A stretch of DNA of 9,217 nt from Acidimicrobiaceae bacterium (GCA_025463965.1 JAODBN010000197.1:1-9217); one strand, 5' to 3'. Counted from the first letter of the stretch, positions 1 through 8,461 are shown. Translations and numbers: made by a program. Notes: generated by a model not told the origin, from the letters alone.

Positions 1-123
1 GCTCGGTCCGCGTACCTCCACGCGGCGCAGCCAGCCCCTCACCGCCAGCCCGGTCGCCCAGCCGAGCACGAGCATCGCCGCTGCTGCTATCCCTCGTGGG
101 CACCGGACTGGGTACTCGACCAC
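1..123 (-). CDS. sodX: SodX, nickel-type superoxide dismutase maturation protease, N-terminus only (runs off left edge)
   Basis: Forty-one codons are readable on the minus strand before the window ends. The peptide has a hydrophobic stretch (about residues 11-28, Ile-Ala-rich then Leu/Gly/Trp) followed by the sequence RRVEVRGPS. The latter matches the start of the signal-peptidase-I-like (S26) core, in which the Ser after Gly-Pro is the catalytic nucleophile; that Ser codon is the last one in the window. In this family the enzyme removes the N-terminal propeptide of nickel SOD so that the new N-terminal His can bind nickel. The assignment rests on this short motif plus divergent adjacency to sodN (91 bases apart). 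The start is uncertain: GTG at 123 keeps the whole membrane segment, while ATG at 75 would trim part of it. Neither has a strong ribosome binding site. Another S26-family peptidase is possible, but the neighbour makes SodX much the most likely. Confidence 0.72.
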   Translation of the reverse strand, partial: MVEYPVRCPRGIAAAAMLVLGWATGLAVRGWLRRVEVRGPS

Positions 124-128
124 CTGGT

Positions 129-134
129 TAGGCT
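129..134 (+). promoter_or_regulatory. Possible -10 element (TAGGCT) for sodN
   Basis: TAGGCT fits the actinobacterial TANNNT -10 pattern and would give a 5' untranslated region of roughly 75 bases before the sodN ATG. No convincing -35 hexamer lies 16-18 bases upstream, and I see no recognisable nickel-regulator operator in the 91-base sodX-sodN gap. This is a weak call based on the hexamer and its location only. Confidence 0.25.
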
Positions 135-214
135 GACGTCGCCCGCCCGGGCCGGGGACCGCTTCTCCGGCACGTCGGCGGCCGACCGGCATCTGCGATC
201 GAAGGGACTGGGAC

Positions 215-634
215 ATGCACCTGACCTCTCGGCTGTTCACCGCGCTTGACCGCGTGTGGCCCGCAACCACCGTGTATGCGCACTGCGACCTGCCCTGCGG
301 CGTCTACGACCCGGCCCAGGCCCGGATTGAGGCCGAGTCGGTGAAGGGCATCATCGAGAAGTACAACGCCTCCAGCGATCCCGCGTTCCAGACGCGGGCC
401 ATCCTCATCAAGGAAGAGCGGGCTGACCTCGTCAAGCACCACCTCTGGGTGCTGTGGACCGACTACTTCAAGCCCGAGCACGTGGAGAAGTACCCCCAGC
501 TGCACGAGCTGTTCTGGAAGACCACGAAGCTGGCCGGCGACGCCAAGAAGTCGACCGACGTCGCCGTGGCGAACAACCTTCTCGACGGGATCGCCGAGAT
601 CGACCGGATCTTCTGGGAGACGAAGAAGGGCTGA
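215..634 (+). CDS. sodN: Nickel superoxide dismutase precursor (SodN)
   Basis: SodN disproportionates superoxide to oxygen and hydrogen peroxide at a nickel centre in the cytoplasm. The diagnostic nickel-hook motif HCDLPCGVYD is present at residues 23-32. After removal of the 22-residue propeptide, His23 becomes mature His1 (axial Ni ligand), and Cys24 and Cys28 become Cys2 and Cys6. The remainder follows the family closely, including the KHH segment, the WTDYFKPEHVEKYP segment and the C-terminal IDRIFWETKKG. The mature length of 117 residues equals that of the Streptomyces enzyme, and only the propeptide is longer than the roughly 14 residues usual there. The ATG at 215 is preceded by AAGGG at 202-206 with 8-base spacing, which fixes the start. 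The divergent neighbour is the probable SodX protease, which would perform the cleavage. A strong hairpin terminator follows 7 bases after the stop, so the gene is probably monocistronic. Identification is essentially certain. Confidence 0.97.
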   Translation: MHLTSRLFTALDRVWPATTVYAHCDLPCGVYDPAQARIEAESVKGIIEKYNASSDPAFQTRAILIKEERADLVKHHLWVLWTDYFKPEHVEKYPQLHELFWKTTKLAGDAKKSTDVAVANNLLDGIAEIDRIFWETKKG

Positions 635-640
635 TCGGGC

Positions 641-680
641 GGCCCCGGACGCGCTCAGCGCGCCCGGGGCCCCGTTCTTT
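641..680 (+). terminator. Rho-independent-type terminator of sodN
   Basis: GGCCCCGG (641-648) pairs perfectly with CCGGGGCC (664-671). An inner GCGC/GCGC stem (651-654 with 658-661) closes a TCA loop. The hairpin is followed by CCGTTCTTT (672-680), a modest T-rich tail in the sodN direction. It sits between the convergent sodN and zinc-finger genes. The T-tail exists only for plus-strand transcription, although the hairpin might also slow transcription arriving from the other side. Confidence 0.8.
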
Positions 681-684
681 CCGG

Positions 685-894
685 TCAGCCGGGATGCCGA
701 TCGCAGCGCGCCGCTGTCGGCTCTGCTGCTAGGCGCTCCGCCGATATCTCGGCGCCGCACAGCTCGCAGGACCAGTAGCGCCCGGACTCGAGGCGCTCGA
801 GCGCGTGCGCGATTCCGGCGAGCTCCGCCTCGATCTCGCCCATCAGCGCACGCGCCTCGTCGGCCGTCGGGTCCTCAGGGCGGTTTTCCTCCAT
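685..894 (-). CDS. Small DksA/TraR-type zinc-finger protein (69 aa)
   Basis: The 69-residue product has an acidic N-terminus, a predicted helix/coiled coil (about residues 10-38, with ARALMGEIEAELAGIAHALERL spacing typical of the family, cited here only as a pattern), then SGRYWSCELCG and a C-terminal finger. Zinc ligands would be Cys43, Cys46 and Cys64, with His67 in place of the usual fourth Cys. DksA/TraR proteins bind RNA polymerase through the secondary channel. This one is far shorter than E. coli DksA (151 residues) and closer to TraR (73 residues). The ATG at 894 is chosen because it lies 11 bases after the ndh stop and has AGGG overlapping that stop with about 9-base spacing. A longer reading of the same frame would run deep into ndh and is rejected. 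Cotranscription with ndh is likely. A regulatory role is inferred from family membership only. Confidence 0.8.
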   Translation of the reverse strand: MEENRPEDPTADEARALMGEIEAELAGIAHALERLESGRYWSCELCGAEISAERLAAEPTAARCDRHPG

Positions 895-905
895 GGGCTT
901 CGACC

Positions 906-2246
906 CTAGAGCGCTTGGCCCAGGCTGGGCCCGCTCGGGCGAGGCGTCAACGGATCGGCGGGAGCCGGGCCCACGTCGTCGAGGATCACCCGGCTCGCGC
1001 GGTCGAAGGTGACGTAGTTCCACGCCCAGTTCACGAGGACGAGGACTCGGTTCCGAAAGCCGATGAGGAAGACCAGGTGGACGACGAGCCACGACAGCCA
1101 CCCGACGGTCCCCTGCAGCTTGAACCCGCCGGGCAGCTCGGCCACCGCTGAGCCTCGCCCGATCGTCGCCATGATGCCGTGGTTGTGGTAGCGGAAGGCC
1201 GTGCTCGGCTCGCCGGCGAGCCGATGCCGGATCGTGCGTGCGGTGTGCTTACCGCCCTGGATCGCCACCTGCGCGAGCTGCGGCAGCGGCCTTCCCCGCT
1301 TGTCGGTCACCGCGGCGAGATCCCCGATCACGAAGACCTCGGGGTGCTCGGGGAGCGAGAGGTCGGAGCTGACGGGCACGGCGCCGTTCGGTGCCTTGGC
1401 CCCGGGGACGAGCTCGCCGAGAGGGTTGGCCCTCACTCCGGCCGTCCAAACCACGGTCCGTGCCGGTATCTCGGAGCCGTCAGAAAGGCGCACGCCGTCG
1501 GGGGTCACCTCGGCGAGCTTTGCGCCGAGGCGGACCTCGACCCCCCGAGCGCTCAGCGCTCGCAGGGCTTCTTGCTGGGACTTGGTGGAGAAGCCGCCGA
1601 GCACATGGTCGGTGGCCTCCAGCAGCAGCACCCGAGCTCGGCTCACGTCGAGATGGGGGAAGTCAGCCGCCAGGTTGGTGCCGATCAGCTCGGCGAGGGC
1701 CCCGGCGAGCTCGACGCCCGTCGGACCGCCGCCGACGAGCAGCACGGTGAGAAGACCGTCTGAGCCGGGAGGTTCGCCGTCAGCCTCCTCGAAGGCGCGC
1801 AGCACGTGGTTGCGCAGCCGCAGCGCATCCCGGAGCGTCTTCAGCGGGAAGGCGTGCTCCGCGACGCCGGCGATGCCGAAGTCCGCCGTCGAGCTCCCGG
1901 TGGCGAGTACCAGGTACTCGTAGGCGAGATCCTCACCTCGATCGAGACGCACCTTGCGCGCTTCGAGGTCGAGCCCGGTCACCACCGCGTGTCGGACCGT
2001 TACTTGGGGATTGCCCGAGAAGATTGCCCGGATTGGGTAGGCGATGTCCTCCGGCGAGAGCCCGGCGGTGGCCACCTGGTAGAGGAGCGGCCAGAAGCCG
2101 TGATAGTTGTCCCGATCGACGATCGTCACCTCGGCGCCGGAGCCCACGAGTCCACGCACGGTGTTGAGGCCCCCGAATCCGGCCCCGACGACCACGACCC
2201 GTGGACGCGGACGACCTCTGCTGGCGACAGGGGGGTGGGCGGACAT
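906..2246 (-). CDS. ndh: Type II NADH dehydrogenase (NDH-2, NADH:quinone oxidoreductase)
   Basis: This is a single-subunit flavoenzyme that passes electrons from NADH to membrane quinone without pumping protons. In the 446-residue reading, the FAD-binding Rossmann motif GAGFGG is at residues 21-26, the ATG motif LATGSST at 114-120, the NADH-binding motif GGGPTGVELAG at 172-182, and the second FAD motif VIGDLA with PQLAQVAIQGG follows near 310-340. The C-terminal segment rich in Trp, Leu and Val (WLSWLVVHLVFLIGF, then NWAWNYVTFDRASR) is typical of the actinobacterial NDH-2 membrane anchor. Start choice: ATG at 2246 gives an N-terminus like that of known NDH-2 proteins, but AAGGAG abuts it with no spacer. 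An ATG at 2282 or GTG at 2288 would add 12-14 residues without a ribosome binding site. The zinc-finger gene lies directly downstream. A related disulfide oxidoreductase is less likely given the C-terminal match. Confidence 0.93.
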   Translation of the reverse strand: MSAHPPVASRGRPRPRVVVVGAGFGGLNTVRGLVGSGAEVTIVDRDNYHGFWPLLYQVATAGLSPEDIAYPIRAIFSGNPQVTVRHAVVTGLDLEARKVRLDRGEDLAYEYLVLATGSSTADFGIAGVAEHAFPLKTLRDALRLRNHVLRAFEEADGEPPGSDGLLTVLLVGGGPTGVELAGALAELIGTNLAADFPHLDVSRARVLLLEATDHVLGGFSTKSQQEALRALSARGVEVRLGAKLAEVTPDGVRLSDGSEIPARTVVWTAGVRANPLGELVPGAKAPNGAVPVSSDLSLPEHPEVFVIGDLAAVTDKRGRPLPQLAQVAIQGGKHTARTIRHRLAGEPSTAFRYHNHGIMATIGRGSAVAELPGGFKLQGTVGWLSWLVVHLVFLIGFRNRVLVLVNWAWNYVTFDRASRVILDDVGPAPADPLTPRPSGPSLGQAL

Positions 2247-2340
2247 CTCCTTATGGTGCCAGAGGCATCCGCGAGCGCGCATCGGCACAGGTGCTGGACT
2301 CGTGGGGTCGCGCGTGGTGCACTGGGGCGAAGGCGAGATC

Positions 2341-2366
2341 GTTTCCCTTCTGGGCGCGCCGGGTAG
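2341..2366 (+). promoter_or_regulatory. Candidate sigma-F/sigma-B-type stress promoter
   Basis: GTTT at 2341-2344 is separated by 16 bases from GGGTAG at 2361-2366. This matches the GTTT-N15-17-GGGTAT pattern described for mycobacterial sigma-F and related sigma-B promoters at all but the last base. Predicted transcription would start near 2373 and leave a leader of about 45 bases before the small hydrophobic gene. The position upstream of a plus-strand gene pair supports the call. No transcript evidence can be seen from sequence, and in GC-rich DNA a single chance match is possible. Confidence 0.45.
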
Positions 2367-2418
2367 CGGCCGGTGTGCCGACCTCGCAACGGGGGCGGTA
2401 GATGCGGAGGTGTCGGGG

Positions 2419-2574
2419 ATGTTCTTGATCCTGGCGGTGTTGCTGCTGGCGATCTTGTTCGGGGCGGTGGGCTTCGCGGTTCACGTGCTCTGGATTGTCG
2501 CCGTCATCGCGTTCGTTCTCTGGCTGCTGGGCTTCCTCGTGCGGAGCTCGGGAGGTCGCTGGTATCGGTGGTAG
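2419..2574 (+). CDS. Small two-helix hydrophobic membrane protein (51 aa)
   Basis: The 51-residue product is almost entirely two hydrophobic helices, roughly residues 2-20 and 22-41, joined around Gly-Phe-Ala-Val-His. It ends in a short basic aromatic tail, RSSGGRWYRW. This layout matches the many small actinobacterial proteins annotated simply as hydrophobic protein, which share the GF, LWI, WLLGF and terminal WYRW features. The molecular function of those is not established to my knowledge. The ATG at 2419 has GGAGG at 2406-2410 with 8-base spacing, a strong start. Its TAG overlaps the start of the permease gene downstream, so the two are probably translated in a coupled way. A candidate sigma-F-type promoter lies about 50 bases upstream, which would fit stress-related expression. 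The function is unassigned. Confidence 0.75.
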   Translation: MFLILAVLLLAILFGAVGFAVHVLWIVAVIAFVLWLLGFLVRSSGGRWYRW

Positions 2575-3746
2575 GCAGCGAGGAGCCCCAAGATTGGGCC
2601 GAGGACAGCCCTCCGGTCCCATCGGGGCTCCTCGACCAACCCGTCGTCGAGACCAAGCGCGGGCTGGTCCTGCCCCAGGGAACGGACTTCGAGGAGGAGC
2701 TCGGCCCGCCCGGGCGACCATTTAGCCGGCGGACGCCCTTTTTTATCGGGCTGACCGGCTCGCTCGGCGTGGCGGTCGCCTACGTGCTGTTCCGCGCGGT
2801 CTCGGACATCACGGGCGTCCTACTCGTCATCGGCGTCGCGCTGTTCTTGGCGGTCGGCCTAGCCCCTGCTGTGGAGTGGCTGATCCAGCTGCGGGTGCCC
2901 CGCGGCGTCGCCGTGATCGTCGTGATCGTCGCGCTGCTCGGCCTCGTCGGCGGGTTCATCGCGGCCGCGGTCCCCCCGATCAGCCACGAGGTCACCGCCC
3001 TCACGAAGAATCTTCCGCGGTACCGAAGTGAGATCTACCACGGCCAGTGGTGGCTCGGTCATATCGCCAAGCAACTTCACCTGAACACCTACGTCCAAGG
3101 CTCAAAGGCCGCCAAGATCAAGTCCTCGATCGTGGGTGGCGCGCTGGGCGCCGGGAAGTTGATCATCTCGGCGACGACCGCAGTGGTGAGCGGGCTGGCG
3201 CTCACCATCTACTTCCTCGTGGCGCTTCCGACCGTCAAGCGGGTGTGGCTCAACCTCGTCCCGGCGTCTCGGCGCGAGCGCACGACCGCCCTCACCGACG
3301 AGGTCTTCTCGCGAGTCGGCGGCTTCGTCCTCGGCAACATCCTCACCTCGATCGTCTCGGGGGTGGGGACCTACGTGTGGCTCGCCGCCTTCGGGGTCCC
3401 CTATCCGTTCCTGCTCGCCCTGTTCGTCGCGCTGTTCGACCTCATCCCGATCATCGGGTCAACCGTCGGTGGGATCGTTGTCTCGCTCGTGGCACTCGTG
3501 AAGGGTTTTCCGGTCGCCGTCGCCACCGCCGCCTTCTACATCGCCTACCGCTTCTTCGAGGACTACCTGCTCACCCCGCGGGTGATGCGGCACACGGTGC
3601 GGATCTCACCGGGACTCACGATCATCGCCACGCTGATCGGTGGCTCACTGCTCGGTCTCGTCGGCGCGCTCGTGGCGATCCCCTGCGCGGCCACGATCTA
3701 CCTCCTGCTCGAAGAGGTCGTGTGGCCCCGGATGGACCAGGCGTGA
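2568..3746 (+). CDS. AI-2E family transporter (PF01594, PerM/UPF0118-type permease)
   Basis: The 392-residue integral membrane protein has an acidic cytoplasmic N-terminus of about 55 residues. Hydrophobic segments follow near 57-75, 80-103, 112-136, 196-220, 252-275, 278-311, 315-330 and 347-382. Family features are the soluble stretch between segments 3 and 4, the DLIPIIGSTVGGI motif at 291-303, and the C-terminal PRVM...ISPGL...IGGSLLGLVGALVAIP block. Characterised members export autoinducer-2 (TqsA) or exchange ions (Na+/H+ antiporter-like); the substrate here cannot be read from sequence. Start: the frame is open far upstream, but only the GTG at 2568 is sensible. GGAGG at 2551-2555 lies 12 bases before it, no in-frame ATG exists before the late membrane segments, and the resulting length fits the family. 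It overlaps the preceding small gene by 7 bases. It ends 40 bases from the convergent UvrA-like gene. Confidence 0.88.
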   Translation: MVGSEEPQDWAEDSPPVPSGLLDQPVVETKRGLVLPQGTDFEEELGPPGRPFSRRTPFFIGLTGSLGVAVAYVLFRAVSDITGVLLVIGVALFLAVGLAPAVEWLIQLRVPRGVAVIVVIVALLGLVGGFIAAAVPPISHEVTALTKNLPRYRSEIYHGQWWLGHIAKQLHLNTYVQGSKAAKIKSSIVGGALGAGKLIISATTAVVSGLALTIYFLVALPTVKRVWLNLVPASRRERTTALTDEVFSRVGGFVLGNILTSIVSGVGTYVWLAAFGVPYPFLLALFVALFDLIPIIGSTVGGIVVSLVALVKGFPVAVATAAFYIAYRFFEDYLLTPRVMRHTVRISPGLTIIATLIGGSLLGLVGALVAIPCAATIYLLLEEVVWPRMDQA

Positions 3747-3786
3747 GTCGACACGGGTCGTCTCACGGCACCGTCGAGCGCGGCGG

Positions 3787-6174
<2,388 letters not shown>

Positions 6175-6369
6175 CGTGTCTCCACCCGGTCGAAGCCGCT
6201 GAATTTGCAGTCACTCGCGTCGTTTGGCTCGATCCGACCAGCTTTGAACGGGTGAACGGCCATCTCCATCACCATCACGCTACGTGCGGCCCGACGACGC
6301 GCGCTTCTCGAATCCTGATCGTCTGCCCACTGCGCGGCACCATCCATCTTCGGACGGCGAACACCCGAG

Positions 6370-6411
6370 GCCCACAGCCCGGATTTGTTGAGCTTGCGCT
6401 AGGCGTTGGGC
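6370..6411. repeat. Imperfect inverted repeat (10-base arms, 22-base loop)
   Basis: GCCCACAGCC (6370-6379) pairs with GGCGTTGGGC (6402-6411) at 8 of 10 positions, the two mismatches being central. The loop is 22 bases. No T-tract follows on either strand, so it is not a typical intrinsic terminator. It lies beyond the end of the minus-strand esterase gene and could assist termination. Confidence 0.35.
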
Positions 6412-6413
6412 GA

Positions 6414-6464
6414 CCGGCACGTGCAGAACCGAACGCTGCGCGAGCGGATCAACAACGTGCCCGG
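6414..6464. repeat. Inverted repeat just after the esterase stop
   Basis: CCGGCACGT (6414-6422) is complementary to ACGTGCCCGG (6455-6464) apart from one bulged base, with a GC-rich 32-base loop. It begins 7 bases downstream of the esterase stop in the minus-strand direction. It may form a 3' end structure, but there is no T-rich tail. Confidence 0.4.
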
Positions 6465-6471
6465 CGCGCCA

Positions 6472-7428
6472 CTAGTCCGTAAGGCCGAGACGGTCGAGCA
6501 GCGTGACGTAGCGGTCCTCGACCGCCTCGTAGGGCAGGACATGGCCGGAGAAGGGATACACGCGCAGGTCCTTGTCCTTGCTCGACAGGCGCGAGAAGGC
6601 ACCGAAGATGGTGCTCGGAGGGCAGACGTTGTCCCACAGCCCGACGGTGACGACCGTCGGGCAGGTGACCCGAGGAGCCAGGTTGGCCACGTCGATGTAG
6701 CGCAGCGTGTCGAAGGTCAGCTCCTCGAGGTCGGGGCGCAAGCGCAAGAGCCGCGGGATCTCGAGATAGGGATCTTCGGTCGCGACCTGCACCGCGCGCG
6801 GGAAGTCGCACAGGAAGGGAACGTCCGCCCAGGCGAATGCCGGCCGGGTGGACAGCGCCGCGGCTGCGAGAGTCAGGCCACCGCCCTGGCTCGCCCCCGT
6901 GAACGCGATCCGCTCGAGGTCCACCTCGGGCAAGCTGCACAGGGCCTCAGCTGCGCGCACGGCATCGCCGTAAACCGTGCGGTAGTAGTGGTTCTCCGGA
7001 GAGTCGAGACCCTGGGTCAGCCAACCTTGGGTGTGGCCCGTGGTCGAGGAGATGCCCGGGGCGTCGCCGGACTGGCCCCGGCAGTCCATCGAGATGACCG
7101 CCACGCCCTGGGCAGCGAGCGGGTAGCTGTCGAGCGCCCTCGCCCCGCGGCCGGTGTAGCCGTGGTAGCTGACCACCCCGGGGAACGGTCCGTCCCCGCT
7201 CGGGCGAACGTACCAGCCCGTCACCCGGCCACCACCGAAGCCCTCGAAGCTGAGGGCGTAGACCTCTACGCCCTTCAGACGCGGACCTCGCTCCTCGAGC
7301 GCAATCGCCAGCGGTGCCTTCGTCGCCTCGATGAGGGTCGAGTCCCAAAACTCGTCGAAGCCGTCGGGCGGTGCGGTGCGCGGGCGGTAGTCGCGCAGTT
7401 CCTCGAGGGCAAGGTCGACGCTCGGCAT
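6472..7428 (-). CDS. CE7-family carbohydrate esterase (acetylxylan esterase / cephalosporin-C deacetylase, PF05448)
   Basis: The 318-residue alpha/beta hydrolase is the same length as Bacillus subtilis cephalosporin-C deacetylase and parallels it throughout. Enzymes of this family remove acetyl groups from xylo-oligosaccharides and other small acetyl esters. Visible signatures are YHGY (88-91, oxyanion hole), CRGQSG (116-121, family RGQ motif), TGASQGGG (177-184, nucleophile Ser180), GLWDNVCPPST (263-273, Asp266) and SGHVLPYE (294-301, His296). The family's His-Glu motif reads His-Val here, a departure next to the catalytic His. There is no signal peptide, so it should act in the cytoplasm on imported substrate. 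The ATG at 7428 is fixed by GGAGG with 6-base spacing inside the end of manA; TGA and ATG are separated by one base, indicating translational coupling. A longer reading from 7500 lacks support. The physiological substrate is unknown. Confidence 0.9.
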   Translation of the reverse strand: MPSVDLALEELRDYRPRTAPPDGFDEFWDSTLIEATKAPLAIALEERGPRLKGVEVYALSFEGFGGGRVTGWYVRPSGDGPFPGVVSYHGYTGRGARALDSYPLAAQGVAVISMDCRGQSGDAPGISSTTGHTQGWLTQGLDSPENHYYRTVYGDAVRAAEALCSLPEVDLERIAFTGASQGGGLTLAAAALSTRPAFAWADVPFLCDFPRAVQVATEDPYLEIPRLLRLRPDLEELTFDTLRYIDVANLAPRVTCPTVVTVGLWDNVCPPSTIFGAFSRLSSKDKDLRVYPFSGHVLPYEAVEDRYVTLLDRLGLTD

Positions 7429-7429
7429 C

Positions 7430-8461
7430 TCAGACCTCCGGTCGAGCGGGCCTCGGCGCGTCCGCGGCTGGCGGGCGACACGCGATGACGTCGAGGTCAC
7501 CGGTGATCCGCACCGGGCCAGCCGCGTGGGGCAGCAGCACCGTCATTCCCCGCTCCAGTGACAGGGCGTCGCCGGCGAACTCTCCCTCGAGCGATCCGGA
7601 TCCGCCGAGCACGACGAGCACGGCGAAGCCGGGCTCGAGATCGCCGCCGTCGGAGGCAAGGACGCGCTCGGCCCGGAAGAAGGGGTCGGCTGCGGGCGGC
7701 AGCACTCTGCCCCTCGCGCCAAGGCCGGGCCCGCTCAGGCGCCCAAGGCGCTCGTCGCTCCACGCCGTCCGCTCGACGCAGTCGAGGACGACGTCGAAGC
7801 CGAGACCGAGGTCACCGGCACCGCGTTGGCGTTGCTCGAGCATCACCGAGAAGTCCGTCGGCTCCTGCAGCTCGAGAATCAAGACCCCGTCGCCGATGGC
7901 GTGCGGGAGGCCGGCCGGGACGAGCACCGCCGAGCCGGCCTGGACCGGGATGACGTGCAGGCGGCCCAGCATCTCGTCGACCTGCTGCTCGGACACCCAG
8001 GTATCGAGCTGCTCGCGTGACACGTCCGAGCGGAAGGCGAGATAGACCTCGGCGCCCTCCCTAGCCTCGAGCACGAGCCAGGCCTCGGTCTTTCCGTGGA
8101 CGCAGCCGAGATGCTGACTGGCGAAGGAACGGTCGGGGTGGACGTGCACGACCAGCCGCTCGGCGGAGTCGAGCAGCTTTACGAGCAGACCGACGTCGGT
8201 GCCGAAGGCCGCGACGTGCGCAGACCCGAGGTAGCCCTCGGGATCGGCCTCGACCGCGTCTTTCAGGTAGCGCCCGTCCGCCAACCGGCTGAGCCCCTCA
8301 GGCGCCAGCTCCAAGCGCGACGTGGTCGACCCGACCCAGTCCTCCGGCGAGGGAGCGCTTTCCAGGTCGATCCCTCGAAAGCTTGCGATGCGGCCGCCGC
8401 CCCCGTAGTTCTGAGAGGGGAAGTTCGGTCCGAGCACGACCGGTGCCAGGCCTGCCGTCAC
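7430..8461 (-). CDS. manA: Type I mannose-6-phosphate isomerase homologue
   Basis: This protein would interconvert mannose 6-phosphate and fructose 6-phosphate with a zinc ion bound in a cupin fold. The 343 residues carry the family's diagnostic blocks: PEDWVGST (39-46), VKLLDSAERLVVHVHPD (94-110, metal ligand His108, with His106 in the place usually held by Gln), HGKTEAW (122-128, Glu126), VPAGLPHAIGDGV (181-193, His187) and LELQEPTDFSV (196-206). A second cupin-like half follows to the C-terminus. Compact actinobacterial members share this N-terminal GPN...Y.GG.RIA.FRG pattern. The GTG start at 8461 has no good ribosome binding site of its own and overlaps the TGA of a 14-codon leader ORF (GTGA). 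A frameshift artefact in the G-run at 8468-8472 could instead hide a start at ATG 8502. The downstream CE7 esterase begins one base after its stop, so both form an operon. Confidence 0.9.
   Translation of the reverse strand: MTAGLAPVVLGPNFPSQNYGGGGRIASFRGIDLESAPSPEDWVGSTTSRLELAPEGLSRLADGRYLKDAVEADPEGYLGSAHVAAFGTDVGLLVKLLDSAERLVVHVHPDRSFASQHLGCVHGKTEAWLVLEAREGAEVYLAFRSDVSREQLDTWVSEQQVDEMLGRLHVIPVQAGSAVLVPAGLPHAIGDGVLILELQEPTDFSVMLEQRQRGAGDLGLGFDVVLDCVERTAWSDERLGRLSGPGLGARGRVLPPAADPFFRAERVLASDGGDLEPGFAVLVVLGGSGSLEGEFAGDALSLERGMTVLLPHAAGPVRITGDLDVIACRPPAADAPRPARPEV

Larger units (their letters stand above)
6175..6471. other. Intergenic region between the UvrA-like gene and the esterase operon end
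   Basis: No credible gene is visible in either strand; the short open frames lack start signals and domain motifs. The left part should hold the promoter of the UvrA-like gene, but I see no clean -10/-35 pair. Two structures stand out: a direct repeat GAACGG (6246-6251 and 6254-6259), and two imperfect inverted repeats at 6370-6411 and 6414-6464. I see no SOS (LexA) box of the CGAAC-N4-GTTCG type. Confidence 0.5.

Noticed and set aside
110..115. GGGTAC upstream of sodN as a sigma-F-type -10
   Set aside because: No GTTT-like or GNNT -35 at 14-17 bases upstream.
128..760. 210-codon minus-strand frame opposite sodN
   Set aside because: Antisense shadow of sodN; no motif and no start signal.
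6370..6411. Possible integron attC site (GTTGGGC fits the GTTRRRY core)
   Set aside because: The partner box reads GCCCACA rather than RYYYAAC, the total length is only 42 bases, and there is no integrase or cassette structure.
6252..6482. 76-codon plus-strand frame in the intergenic gap, starting with a His-rich stretch
   Set aside because: No domain similarity, no convincing ribosome binding site for a real gene, and runs into the end of the esterase gene.
6406..7488. 360-codon plus-strand frame opposite the esterase
   Set aside because: Antisense of a well-supported CE7 gene and no domain evidence of its own.
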